From Linyphia triangularis (Eukaryota; Arthropoda; Arachnida; Araneae; Linyphiidae), in contig OZ021732.1 in NCBI GenBank assembly GCA_963978545.1, positions 61,914,714 to 61,978,713 on the forward strand: DNA of 64,000 nt, written 5' to 3'. The notes beneath the pieces are model-generated. The model searched no databases, had not been told where the DNA came from, and saw only the letters and a program-made list of their open reading frames with translations. Shown one piece after another: positions 42,528 to 55,083 of the stretch (the first letter of the stretch is position 1; each line of letters opens with the position of its first letter). The translations under genes and the position numbers were made by a program.

Positions 42528-43033
42528 TATATGCGCCCATCGCTGAATATCTGCATCGCAGTCTAAACTTATAAAATGAGGTATCGAAAAATTCGTCTTA
42601 TAAGTAAAAGTGACATTAGGTTAATGGAGTTTAAAATTACGATAGAGTGATGCATGAAGGGTATCTTGTTGTTTTCTCTTAAAAACAATAATAATTGATA
42701 TAAATAGTTTGGGGTACATTAATTAATTTGATTTAGTGAATAAATTTCCTATGATCTTCCAAATGCTACATAAGCATTTTAAAATCACACATTCTCCTCT
42801 TCATATTTCGCAGACGTAAAAATTGAAATTCTTAAACTAGTAATAATGGAAAGGTCATTACTCTAACAATTTATTGAATTGGGAGAGCAATAATATTTCA
42901 AGTATTACTAGTAATATGAAAATATGATACCGTTGTTACGTCCTTATCTTGCTTTGCGTATTTTTATACTGTTCACTGAAGCTCTATCTCTAATAGTTAA
43001 GGAAATAAACTCCCTAACAACATTTTGGAACAT

Positions 43034-43242
43034 CCTGAATAGTAAAAGCTGATAAAACGGTATAGTGGTTAGCGTGCTAATCTCTAGACCGCGAGGTTGC
43101 GGGTTCGAGTCCCGTGTAAGGCATGGGTGTTTGTAAATGTATGTTGGCTTGTCTAATGACGAATGTTTCGGCGCATTATAGCTATCGTGTTGCTGACGGC
43201 ACCAGATAATCTGAAACCAACCAACCAACCTGAATAGTAAAA
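43034..43242 (+). mobile_element. tRNA-derived SINE, copy 5
   Basis: The body is about 43048-43228. The duplication CCTGAATAGTAAAA is present at 43034-43047 and 43229-43242. The head is altered (GCTGATAAAACGG where others have GCCGACCAAACGG), while the B box GGGTTCGAGTCCCG and the tail CCAACCAACC are intact. Confidence 0.93.
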
Positions 43243-44150
43243 ACGCCGTAAGTATAAAGTCATTATGATTTTATATATTATTTCTGAACGATGCTTTTTG
43301 TGACGATTCCTTATTTCCTTTTAGTAGTACATTTTAAAGTACAAAATTAAAAGTGATAAATGCATTTACCGATTTCGAGGCTAAAGCTAACGTTTCTACC
43401 TAATATCTTTTTTATAATTGTAGATTGAGTAATTTATTTGAAAATCGCAGTTAAAAAAATTGTAAATAGTACAAAAATGTTGGGAAGTTGTGGTGATATA
43501 CAGTAGATGGCAGCATTATATATAGAGAAAACATAAATATAAGCACGTTGAGAAACTTAAGGAATGTTTTATCTCTTAACTATAAAATATCTAACTTTGG
43601 TGAATAGTTAAAAAACAAACAAACATTGAACATATTTTTTTGCAGCTGCATTGATTTCATATGGAGATTCTTTTAGTTGTTAGTTCCGTATTTGTTGAAA
43701 AATATTTAGAAACAAACAAAAGAAAAATGTTAATTTTAAAGTTTTTATTTGTTTCTAAATATTAATATTTATTTATATTTAAATTAAATTTGATTATATA
43801 ATACCTACTTTCAGCATTTAATAATATAAAGTACACTACGAAAAAATATACATTTTTAAATATCTGATTTTGATCCAAACTACTAAAATTTTTAGTGGAC
43901 GATTAATACACAATGAAAATATGGAACAATGTTAATCCATAAATAACTACGTAAAAATCACAATAAAAATATTTAAAAACAAACAAACAAATTACATTGA
44001 AGTTAAAAAGTACGATGTGTAAGATGTAAAAAATTAATAAGGTAATTTTAAATTTTACTATTTATCGTGATTGTATTTTCTTCGTATTGCTGAAACTGAC
44101 CACATTAGAATTAAGTTGAATTAGTTTTGAGAGAACATGAATTGGTTTTC
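43243..44150. other. AT-rich DNA
   Basis: Nothing was recognised. AAACAAACA patches occur at about 43613 and 43978. Confidence 0.4.
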
Positions 44151-44376
44151 TTAACCTTTAACTGTTGTGGTTGGGGGGTTTGAGGGTTTTTGCGCAAGAG
44201 CAACACATGATCCATACTGAGCCAAACAAATTGGTGAACATTAGTTTAAAGTTTAAGAAACATAGTATCAGAAAAATTAATATAAAGGTCAAAAATGAAA
44301 TATTTTAGGGGGTGGAAGGATTCCACAAAAAAATGACTCGTGGTCTGTGACACCGCTTATAGCAGTTAATGCTTAA
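44151..44376. mobile_element. piggyBac-like MITE 2, tentative
   Basis: TTAA lies at both ends (44151-44154 and 44373-44376). The left end reads CCTTTAACTGTTGTGG. The right end on the minus strand reads GCATTAACTGCTATAAGCGG, a short imperfect inverted repeat. At 218 bp it has no coding capacity. TTAA is frequent in AT-rich DNA, so this call is weaker than the one at 22652. Confidence 0.4.
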
Positions 44377-45999
44377 ACGATTTAGTTTTAAATATTATGA
44401 AATAAAATTTAATTTGAACTTTGAAGTATATTTTGTATACATACCCTATACTTTCATTATATATTGTATACACTATATAATTGCATGAATACATTTAAAA
44501 CTGTTTAATTTAATAATTTCATTCAACTGTTTCCAAATTTTATTCCCAAACATTTCCTCCGATAACATTGTAATGTTGAATAAATTTTAACCAGGAGAAG
44601 GGACAAACAATTGATTAGATAAATTGATAAAATGTCTTGAAATTTCAATGAAAGAAAAACAGGTCAAAATTGGATTGCCGTTAGTCAACAGTAGTAAACA
44701 AATTGTAATGTCACGCAACATTGTTGACGACATTATTTCTTGCAGTTCGTGATACGTAAATAAGCCTCATTTTAATGCCGATAGATTTAAGCTATATATT
44801 ATTTTTAATTGGTTTTTTACACCATTTTTTTTGGTGACTTGATGGAAAAAAAAGTGGGGGGGGGGATGGTCAAATAAAACAACGAATGCAGATTCTTTAA
44901 AACATAGCTGAGGGATTAGAAATTATGGATTTGCAACAAATAAATTAAAAGTAAGATTTGTGCATAGTGAAAAATATTTCTTGTGCATTATTTGTAGAAA
45001 TGAAATGGTTAGTATGATCCTGATTATTTATCTTCTTTAGATTTGCCTTTTGTACTGATAAATACAGGATATAGAAGTGTTTTAGATTGGTGGCTTTAAT
45101 GTAAAATGCTTTATGAACCTTCATTATATATTCTATCACACATTTAGGTATATATTTTTCTATTGTAACTTTAGAATGTAGGTAGGTATTTTTATTTGTT
45201 GCTTTAAAATCTAGTTAAATATTTTTATTGGCAGCTTTAAGATTTAGTTAAAATTTTTTTATTGTTAGCTTTTTCTAACTTACAAATTTTAATGTTAATA
45301 TGCCTTTTGAACCTTTATCATGTATTACACATCTATTATACCATCACCTTATCATAACCTTACCCTCTATTACACATCTAATCATATATAGTATATACTT
45401 TATGTGCTTAAATATATCACATTTACATTTTAGTATATAAATATGTATGATTTTAATGAATATTTTGTGAATAAATTTTACTCTCAAATTTTTTTTTGGT
45501 TTATTGCTAAAATTAAATAAATTATTAAACTAAATTGTAAATTTCAAATCTAAAAAGGAGGGTATTTGGAAATGGTTTTATATATACTGATTAGTTGTAT
45601 AATTATCCTCATGTTGGTTTTGTATAAAAAATAAATACAATGGAACCAATGAATGAATTGGAACAAGAGTTATTTTAGTAAAATAAATAAATAATAAAAA
45701 AAATATTATTTTTATTTTTCAACTTTATATTCGAATTAAAACAAACTAACTACTACCCACCAACCAAAATCATGCTAATAGATAATATGTTTAAAAATAA
45801 AATCTAATCATATTTTAACTTAGCCTTAATTTAATTTCAAAAATACAAAGACTTTATCGAAATTTATTTTTGCTAACACTTATTACAGACTTTGAATTAT
45901 TTTTGTATAAAAGTACACTCAATAGCTTTCATTTTTAGCCCAAATTTCGAAACTTAGGACAATTTATCAATTTAAGGGAAGAAAAGAAAAAGGCCACCC
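44377..45999. other. AT-rich DNA
   Basis: No gene is seen. A phrase around 'ggcagctttaagatttagttaaa' recurs in decayed form three times at about 45190-45280. Confidence 0.35.
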
Positions 46000-46380
46000 T
46001 CAACAAAGTGTCCAATTTTATTGAACACTTCTCAACTTTCAACAGGAACAATAAGTTCGGGCAAGTAACAATGTGTCGGGTCCCTTTTCAGCTGCATCCA
46101 GTTGTTGGCGGGGGAAGGTTCGTTGCTAGGCAACCGCGGTTGATTGATGGAGCGCGAAGTTTGGCGGGGCTTGCGAAGGGAGAAGTCAGGTGTCAATATC
46201 GATCCCTTGCTTCTCTTTGGACTAAAATTAGCCTCTTTGCCGCTGCTTCCTCCTTCTTCCAACATCCACTCCAATGCGGGCAATTGTTTCCGACAACTTT
46301 GTTGCAGTTAGGTGGGAGAGGGTTGCTTTCCTTGACTGAAAATACAAGAAAAGTCAGGGGTGAGTGGGTTGTTTTTTGAC
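46000..46380. promoter_or_regulatory. GC-rich intronic island with RFX X-box, candidate enhancer
   Basis: This is a sharply GC-richer patch inside the putative intron. GTTGCTAGGCAAC at 46122-46134 is a near-perfect palindrome fitting the RFX X-box (GTNRCC-N-RGYAAC type). Nearby are CAGCTG (about 46089) and GGTTGATTGATGG (about 46138). The 123-codon plus-strand frame here and two minus-strand frames overlap and match no protein. A regulatory element is inferred. Confidence 0.4.
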
Positions 46381-47039
46381 CGAAAATCAAAGAGGTTAGA
46401 AGTTTCTTTCTTTGACTTAAAATTTGATAAAAGTTAAGGGTAAAGGGTCTCGTATGAAAGTATAAGAAAATTATATTCGAGAGGTTACTTCACTGGATGA
46501 AAATATGTGAAAAGTTATAAGCTAAGGGTCAGATTGCTGCACGAAAATGTAATAAAAGTTGTGCATAAAAATTCTTATTCAAATGCGCATTTAAAATATT
46601 TGAGCTAAGGTTTCGTTGTTTGAAATGTTACAAAATAGTTGGAAAGGTTTTTATTTTTCTAATTACAAAAGTGTTAGATGTTTGTTTAAAAGAAAAAAAA
46701 AAAAAATATTGAGGTAAGAAATTCCAGTTTTAAACAAATATAGATGGTGTAATACGTGCTTCTTGCGCATGTGTTCTAGTGTTGGAAAAATATAAAATTT
46801 AATTTCCCTTTGCAATTTTATATTCCTTTATTCTTTTCAATATTTTTTTTTTGTCAGCTTGATTCGTTCTTTGGATAGCTACGGTAAATTATATTTTCAG
46901 CAACTATACCCGATAAATAATAACTCTGTGTTGTTTTTATACGCGGGTAAAAAATAAAATTTAGCATAAAGTGTTTCTACTGGACAAATATAAACAAAAT
47001 TAATGGTGTTTATTAATGTATTCAAAGAAATTAGGGACC
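46381..47039. other. AT-rich DNA with decayed internal repetition
   Basis: Between about 46330 and 46620 phrases like 'gaaaatataagaaaagt' and 'taagggt' recur at irregular spacing, suggesting a decayed minisatellite. No gene is seen. Confidence 0.3.
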
Positions 47040-47134
47040 CATTATAGTAGAGCTCATATGGCCGAGCAGTGGTTAATGCTCTTTCAATAAAATGAAAAGA
47101 AAAAAAAAGAAAAAAAAAAAAGAAAAAAAAAAAA
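47040..47134 (+). repeat. tRNA-head-like fragment followed by A-rich tract
   Basis: GCTCATATGGCCGAGCAGTGGTTAATGC looks like the first 30 bases of a tRNA (A box included) but no B box follows. The sequence passes into an A-rich (GA8-12) tract. It may be a truncated SINE head or chance. Confidence 0.3.
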
Positions 47135-48267
47135 GTGTTTGTCCCTTTAGAAAAATACTGCGGAGATTCTATTCAAAATTAAGTTGTTTTTTTTTGATTT
47201 TATACTAGCGTGTTAAAAGTAAAAATTTAACTATTTGCTATAATCTTCTCTGGAGCTAAAATTTATTTCTCATTGAAACTTTTTCTTACTGTAAAGTGGG
47301 GTGACTTAACAATAATTATTGGAGTTTTCCCGTTGTAGCCTATTAAATATTTGTTTTTCTCAAAGAAACACTTTCGTATTATATTATTGATATGTTTACA
47401 GTTTTTTAGAACTTTATGAAATTTTAATTTTCTCCCCCACAGTTCAAAGTTAATGATAACTTAAGCTCATGAAGTGTAAAGAATCGATTACAATACAGTT
47501 TATTCTAACCTAAAATTGTTTTAATGGACTTCTTTGACCTTTCTACGACAATTAAAATTAAAGTAGAATTATTATTTATACAAAAATTAAACTTACCACC
47601 AAAAATGTTTCTATTAGTTTTTTTTTTTTTTTTTTTGAAGAGATAAATATATGAACTAGATAGCGGTAACTATTACTTTATTAGGTTCAAAATAAACTTA
47701 TGTAAGAACATTATTACTACAAATTACTCTAAAAAAGATTGCTTTTTCATATCAACTATAAATAGTTCACTTTTTGAAGTCATCGTACTAAATTATATCA
47801 AACGATAGGGGCTATTTCCAAAAGTTATAGTTTTTTAAGGTTTTTTTTTTTTGGATTATGATGGTTGAAGGTGCTTCATGATTGCTTCCACACTCAAGAT
47901 AAATGTTTCTTTCATATCACTAAAAGATATCAACAAATTGAATATAGTAGAGAGTTTTTATCCCTTATTTGTTCCATCCCCTTCATTCCCACGATTTAAA
48001 CATGGCACCTCCAGATAATAGTTAAGGCAGAGGCTCAGCCTCAATTTCTTTTGGTATTATCTTAGCATTCTGAAGTTAATGGACGTAACAATAAATAATT
48101 TTACTCTAGAATATTTAGGTTTTACTAAAAAAATCATAAAAATTTGAATTTGTTATTTTCTTTCATAAATACTTGCACTCTTCACTAAATATACACCGAG
48201 TCTTATTTGCGCCAGATGACTCTGGAATAGTCCAACTGAAGTTATGTTGCTATTTGACGAAGATTAA
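47135..48267. other. AT-rich DNA; T19 tract at 47618-47636
   Basis: Nothing else was recognised. Confidence 0.4.
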
Positions 48268-49143
48268 AATTCTAAAGTTTTGATAAGAAATTCTCTTCGA
48301 TAAGGGAAATGAAAGCCTCACGTAAATAACTATCGATTCGCAAATCCCTGGACATTCCTTGATGTTTCTTACCTTCTTGCTTAAATTGATTTCAATACTT
48401 TGGTTATGATATAATTTATGTTTCGAAGTCATCGATGTGATCTATTCACCAAGCAGGTGATCAAGTCACCTCACTTTACGCACATCCTCTCTGACCACCA
48501 AGCTTTGGAAATGCCAGATTAGAAGCATTCCTGAATGATGGAATATTTATGAATATTGAATTGAGGACTAGAAAGTGAAAATGTACTTACTTCCAAAAAA
48601 ATCGAAAATCTTTTTTCTTATGGAAAAATGTCCTAAAGACCAAGCTAAAAGAAGTGGAGAACGCTCAAAGTGCGAACTCCAGTAGCAATAGTTCAAATTT
48701 AATCTGGTACTTAGTCATGGCCTTAAGTACCGCTTTGAATGCTTTTCATTTTTCGGCTCTCCTGAAATTTTTTCTTTTTTTTTGGACTTAGGTCGTTTTC
48801 CACTTTTAGTCCCCAATTATTCTGAGGATATTAGAGTAGGGTTTGATTTAGCTTTATTAGTGTTTTACTCAAGATGGAATTAGAAAAACTCAATCTAGGG
48901 TAAAATAGTTATCATAATGAAATTTGTAGAAATACCACTTTGATTTGAATATCCCAAATAGAAAATGAAGACTTTTATTGAATTGAAGTTTGTAATTAGG
49001 ACTTAGATATGGCAAAACTATGTGGGTGGATCAGAGTCTGTAGTAAGTTGTCAATTTAGTTCCAAAACTATTATGAAAAAATAGTTTTATACATATGTTT
49101 CATCCATTCGTACTTTCAATACATAGTTGCATTTATAGTGAAA
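48268..49143 (+). repeat. Local direct duplication, copy A
   Basis: Two blocks (48268-48560 and about 48829-49143) are similar to 50298-50885 in the same orientation. Landmarks include TCTAAAGTTTTGATAAGAAA, TTTACGCACATCCTCTCTGACCACCAAG and GAATGATGGAATATT, then TTTGATTTAGC, TTGTAGAAATACCA and AAAACTATGTGGGTG. The 270 bp between the blocks is absent from copy B. Copies have diverged by many substitutions. Confidence 0.85.
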
Positions 49144-50297
49144 TTAAAAAATTGTACGATGCTAAAAATACCATTTTCTTTCTCTTTCTCTTCACTCTTG
49201 AGCCTATTTTCTCAAGCTAAAACAACCAATCAAGAAATATAGTTTGCTTCTATTTCTCTCTTTTAATCCAACATTAAAAGAATTATTTTAAAATGTCTTC
49301 AAATTTATTATTAGTATTGAAATGAAATACAGTGATTTTTAACGTGATATACTGCGTTTTACTTGCAATTTCATTAAAAACATAATTAACAGTATTAGAA
49401 TTTAATAACAGATAAATATCAATGGTTTCTATATAATAGAGATATAATGAACTGGAGGCAAATTCTATAAAACATCATGGAAAGTATTTTGAAAAGCAAC
49501 ATTAAGGCTTTTTATTGGTGGTATAAACAACATCATCTCAAGAAAAACACAAACATCAAACATACTATCCAATTGCTCATTTTTGATTCCTCTACTTGTT
49601 TAATTACTATGATCTTTTTCATTAATAATGTGTTCACATTCATAAGGCATTTTGACAGCTGTTCCACCATTTTCTCTCCCAATGTCTCCTTCTCATTGTC
49701 TTTGGATTGGATTTTAAAGGTAGGAATAATACATAAAATGATAGACTTATAAATGGTATCTTAGAAATCAGATACTCCAATATTTTTATAAATATTTATA
49801 CACAATTATTTTATAAACAAACTCTCTTTGATTAGGTTTTCTTAACACTAGCATTTGGTTTTCCAGAATAACACCATCAGCGTCTACCCTAAGTGACGGG
49901 TTTTCCAACTGACAGAAATGTCGAAATGGAACCGCACTCATGAATAATGTTCTTGTATTTCATTAACATAAATTAAGCCCCAAAGTTTGCAACCGAGTCT
50001 TTTGAGAAATGCTTGCTTCTACTTCAGCTAACACTTCCAGCTGATAAAAATAGAATCAAGCTAGCAGAAGACGCATTTGTAAACCAATAATAGAATTTAG
50101 AGATAGGGATAGGGAGCAATTTCTGTATCATAGTGGTTGAATACTTCGATTGTGGTAATTACTCATTAACGCTAGTATCTCTAATTATATCATTGGATTT
50201 AAAAGCAAGTAGTTTTTAGAAACTTGTGAAAAAAACCTACTATTTCTTTTAATCTGAACTACTAATTATATGAACTACTAATTCTTTTTAATATAAC
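49144..50297. other. AT-rich DNA between the duplicate copies
   Basis: Nothing was recognised. The 91-codon plus-strand frame at 49477-49752 is unsupported. Confidence 0.35.
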
Positions 50298-50885
50298 ATT
50301 CTAAAGTTTTGATAAGAAATTTTCTTTGATAAGGGAAACGAAAGCATCACATAAACAACTATCAGTTCTTGACATCACTTGATGTTTCTTACCTCTTTGC
50401 TTAAAATAATTTCAATACTTCGGTTATGACATAATTTAAGTTTCGAAACCGTCTATGTGACTGGTTACAACTCAGGTGATCAGGTCAACTCACTTTACGC
50501 ACATCCTCTCTGACCACCAAGTTTTGAAAATGCCAGAGTGGAAGCAGTACTGAATGATGGAATATTAATGAGTAGAGAGTTACTCTGAGAAACTTGGAGG
50601 AGTGTTTGATTTAGCTATATGAATTTTTTACTCAAAATGGAATTGTAAAAACTCAATGTAGATGAAAATAATTACCATTGATGAAATTTGTAGAAATACC
50701 AATTTGGTTAAAAAAAATGAATTGAATTGAATTTTGTAATTAGGATTTATAAATGGTAAAACTATGTGGGTGCACCAGAGATTGTAGTACGTTGTCAATT
50801 TAGTTTACAAACAATTCTGAAAGAATAATCTTATTCTTATGTTCCATCCATTTGTGTGTTCAATACCTAGTTGCATTTGTGACGA
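50298..50885 (+). repeat. Local direct duplication, copy B
   Basis: Partner of 48268-49143, about 2.03 kb away, lacking its central 270 bp. The best-kept block is TTTACGCACATCCTCTCTGA at about 50494. The higher conservation of this 28-bp stretch than of its surroundings may mark a functional site or the less diverged part of an old repeat. Confidence 0.85.
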
Positions 50886-53800
50886 GTAGAGAAAATTGCT
50901 GTCTCTGCGTTACTTTTGAGATCTTACTTGCTTAAGTGTTTTTTTTTTTTTTTTTTAAAGTAAATAAACATTTCTTTTTGTTACAAATGTTATATTAAAA
51001 TTTAATTTATGAATGGTACGATACATACATAAAAAAGGTAATAGTGATTACGATAGATTTTGCCTGAATATTTGTAACATAGATGATACATGTTACATGA
51101 AGATCGAGAAGCAGGCAGGTTTTTAAAGTTGCCAATAAGTATTGTTATATCAAGATAGCTGAGATGGAAGGAAATGTGTGAAAATGATCTGGTGTGAGAA
51201 TACTCAAAAACTTCTTATTTTTTAGTTAAGATATGGGGTGACTGTACGTAGATAGAAAAATGTCAGTCAATGTCAGGAAATAACTTTTACGAAAAAATTT
51301 AAGTGAACTGAAAAGAAAAAAAAGAAATAGTAACATTTTATTCCCCAGAACTCAGTGATAATCTTTTATGAGGCAATAATTAAAAGAAATATGAGGCTAG
51401 TTTTTAATTTTATATTTTATTAATAAGAGTTTTAAATGATATAAATAGAAAAAAGTTATGAGTAGAGATAATTGTAATCTCTTTAAAAGGTGTCTCTTTT
51501 CTAAAGGCTTTATTGAAGTAAACATTTCCCAGACTTTCGTACGGGTGATTATAAAAATTTCTTTTTGGGGCATTGTAATACAAGTAACATTATGTTTTCT
51601 GTAAACGACAAATTCTACTATGTTTTATAACAACTTTTCAGGCAATATCAGCTTTCTGTCTTTGTATTCGATGCAATTCATTTATGTGCATTTTATGCAA
51701 GTTTTTTAAACAACTTTTTAATTAAGTTTGGTTGTTCATGGAATTATTTTGGCTTAGACTATTAGAGTTTTCAAAAATTCTTCAGTAACATTTCATAATC
51801 CTAGAATCATGCATGAAAAGCATGTTTTATGCAATTTTTTTTATTTCATTTAATAATTATGACGTAGAATAAAATCAGTTGTGGAGAACAATTTTTTTAA
51901 AGTAACAATAATGTCTTATTAAAGCTTTTGAAAACTAAATTATTTTTCACAAAATTTATGAAAAGTTGATGACACATGGTCGTAAATCATGTTTTGTGGC
52001 ATCGTGGTAAATTATAATAATAATTTTACTTTAAAATATCTTATTTATTTTGGCAAAGAATTGCTGGGATGGATATTTCTTGTGAATTAAGGAAAACATT
52101 GCGTTTAATTATTCATTTTTTAAATTTGAAAGAGTTGATAAAAAAATGCAAATTAGTTCCAAAACATAACAAATTAAAACCGCATTATAATTTTGACATT
52201 TTTCAGATGTACAAACACATAATGTAACGATTTTTACGTTAGCAATCGTAAAAACTTGCATTCTTGGAATAATGATGATCAGTTCCAAAAAACCGATTTC
52301 AGACAATCATTTTAATATTCCCTGTTTAAAATTTTGCTCAAAATTCTATCGAAATTTTCATAAAATGTACATAAAGAGAAATGGAGAAACTTCGGATCTT
52401 ATGGAATGCAATTTACTTTCATGTGCAAATAATATTTAAAATTATAAAAAAACTCTCAAATTAAAATGAATACAAGCTTCAGCTATTTGTGTTCACTTAC
52501 TTTTTGGTTGAAATTTATTTTTCAGACATTCGTCATGCTATAAAACGAATAAAAAATTAGTTTAGAAGTTAATATGAAATGGTCATGTTGTATGGAATAT
52601 CTGTTTGAAATGGAAGAATCTGAACTAATTTTGACAAGAATTTAAAGAACCGTTTTAACTTTGTTTATTAAAAAAAATTACAGATATGATATATTTTTTC
52701 TGCACTGGCGTAATCAAGTAGTTCCTATTGAGTACAAGCTGTATAGTATCTTAGTTTTGCAATTAAACTGCTACGGTATCATGGTAAATACAACCCACTA
52801 CTTAGATCGAAATTCTCACCTGCTAAAAAAAAGTATTGCATGAAAAACTGTGCTTCTTTTTAAATACATTACCCTATATTTCTGTTGTGCATTATCAAGA
52901 GTTTTCGGTCACGGAACAAGAAATTATTACGTCATGCTCTTAAAGCATATCCAAAATCTAATTAACTGTTAACTGTAGTGTTTTTGTACTTTTAGTTGGC
53001 ATTTCGAGTTTTGGTTTTAGTTTCAGTTTGAAGAATGTGGAGATGCGTGGTTAACTTCCTTTGATGAAGTCGTGTGTTTGTGTGTTTCGTGATGTCTTGA
53101 TAAAGTTTGTCTAAAATTCCAATGGTTCTGTGTCAGTTACTTAGCTTTATAAGAACTTGAATTTTAACAATTTCAAAGTGTAAAGACAATTTCTCATAAT
53201 TAATACATAAGTTTTAAATTTGAACTGCAGAAATTGCTTGAAAATCGCAAAAAAAAAATTGGTTAACTAACGACCGTAGTGATGTAAGTATTTGAAAGAT
53301 ATAGGCTATAGAGTATCAAGATATCATTTGAAAGTAGTTTATGATATTTTTATTTATATAGTATACATACTTAAAGGTGCAATAACCTAATTTTTTTTAT
53401 CATTCCATATACCCAGTATCCATATTCCAGTATCATTCCATATAAGTTTTTCAACAATCTTGGGTTAATATTCAATGGAAACAGTCACCTGGATTAAAAG
53501 GCATTTGAAACCTTTGGTCATAAGAAATTTAACTTAAACAACAGTGTCAAATATGCATTTTTGTAACGATTTAGTGTTATTTTGAACTTAAAGATTACTA
53601 AATGAAATGTTCATCTTTCTGTACTTATAAAAATAAAGCTTTGTTTGTTCGTTTGAGCTGTAATCGTGCCTAAACGGCTGTAAGTATTGTAATGAAGCTT
53701 GTTTTGTGTATAAAAATATATCGACTGTAATAAACTAAATATTTAGGTTATTTTTAATTTTATGTCGAGATATGTTTATAATTTTTTTTCTTTTTCATTT

Positions 53801-54879
53801 CTGCAATTGATTTAACAAAAGAATTACGGAATTTCCAGACGATTTCAGCAAGAATCTTGTGACTTCAGAATTTTTAAAAAGTTGTTGCTATTGTTAACGT
53901 GAATAAACAATTTTGATTTTTTGCAGGATAGATAGAAGCGCTGTAGGCTTTAGATTTCAGTTGTGATGTCGGTACTGGGGGATGGGGAAAAAGAAAAGAA
54001 ATAGTGAAAATTTGTTTCTTAGTTACCAAAACGAAGTTTCTGAGAGAGGATAAAATTTGCTTGTTACAAAAATCAAAAGCACATTTTTATACCTAACAAA
54101 CATGAAATCAACAATATTTGAAGTTCTAAAATACGAATGACCTGCAATGCCATGTTGCATAAACTAGCATAAAATATTTCTTATTTTTCAGAAAAATCCG
54201 CATAAAACTACGTTAGTTTCCCACAGAATGAAAGAGTCGTGTGTCATACTTAATAAAATATTTTCATAACCTCAAGTTTAAAACGTAAATTTCAAAGATA
54301 CGTCAAATTTACTACCCCTAGATATGAGTCGTTCAAAGTGAACTGATGCATAACAACTGTGTACTTTGAAGTAAGGTAGATTAAGATAACTCTCGGGGCA
54401 AATGATTTAATACATGGTACTTCACTGACTACTTACGTTTGCATACTCGTCGTGATTAAGAGACGTAAACTTCCTCATTGTGCAGTTATGACGCCAATTT
54501 AGTTTAGGTTTACTGATTAAAATAAGTTGAGGAGAAAATTCAAGTTGTTATTCAACAAATGCAATTTATAGGAAGGAGGATTAAGCAATATTTAATTAGT
54601 TAATAGTTGCTTTAAAAAGATTTAAACATAAACTAAGGAAATATTTGGGTGTTCAAGTGATTTTCGTGGCTGTTTAGCTCTTTTTCTTTCGGTTTTGTAT
54701 CAATCTAGGAATTTGGCAGTGTTCCGCCGTCAAGTCCGATGTCAAAGCTTAAAAACATGCTAGTGTATGTTATGTTGACCTAGCTTAGACCGATTTTTGA
54801 CCTTTCACTTCTCAGCTTCTATTATAGCTAGAATCCTGATTTTTCTACCTTTGTGATAACACATATAAGTAGCATCATT
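50886..54879. other. AT-rich DNA
   Basis: No gene or complete element is recognised. Bases 53625-53700 have the wording of a repeat leader (AAAGCTTTGTTTGTTCGTTTGAGC) without termini. Confidence 0.35.
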
Positions 54880-55083
54880 CAAGGGAAAATTGGTTGGTTG
54901 TTTTCAGATTATCTGACGCCGTCAGCAACACGAGAGCTATAATGCGCCGAAACATTCGTCATTAGACAAGCCAACATACATTTACAAATACCCATGCCTA
55001 ACACGGGACTCGAACCCGCAACCTCGCGGTCTAGAAGCTAGCACGCTAACCACTATACCGTTTGGTCGGCCAAGGGAAAATTG
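54880..55083 (-). mobile_element. tRNA-derived SINE, copy 6
   Basis: The body is 54893-55070 on the minus strand. The 13-bp duplication CAAGGGAAAATTG is perfect at 54880-54892 and 55071-55083. Head, B box and tail are intact. Confidence 0.95.

Noticed and set aside
46008..46390. 123-codon frame and minus-strand frames
   Set aside because: Overlapping open frames in a GC-rich island with no recognisable protein; treated as regulatory DNA.
53620..53720. Repeat-like leader with GTTTGTTCGTTTGAGC
   Set aside because: Wording resembles dispersed repeats, but no terminus or other copy in the window.
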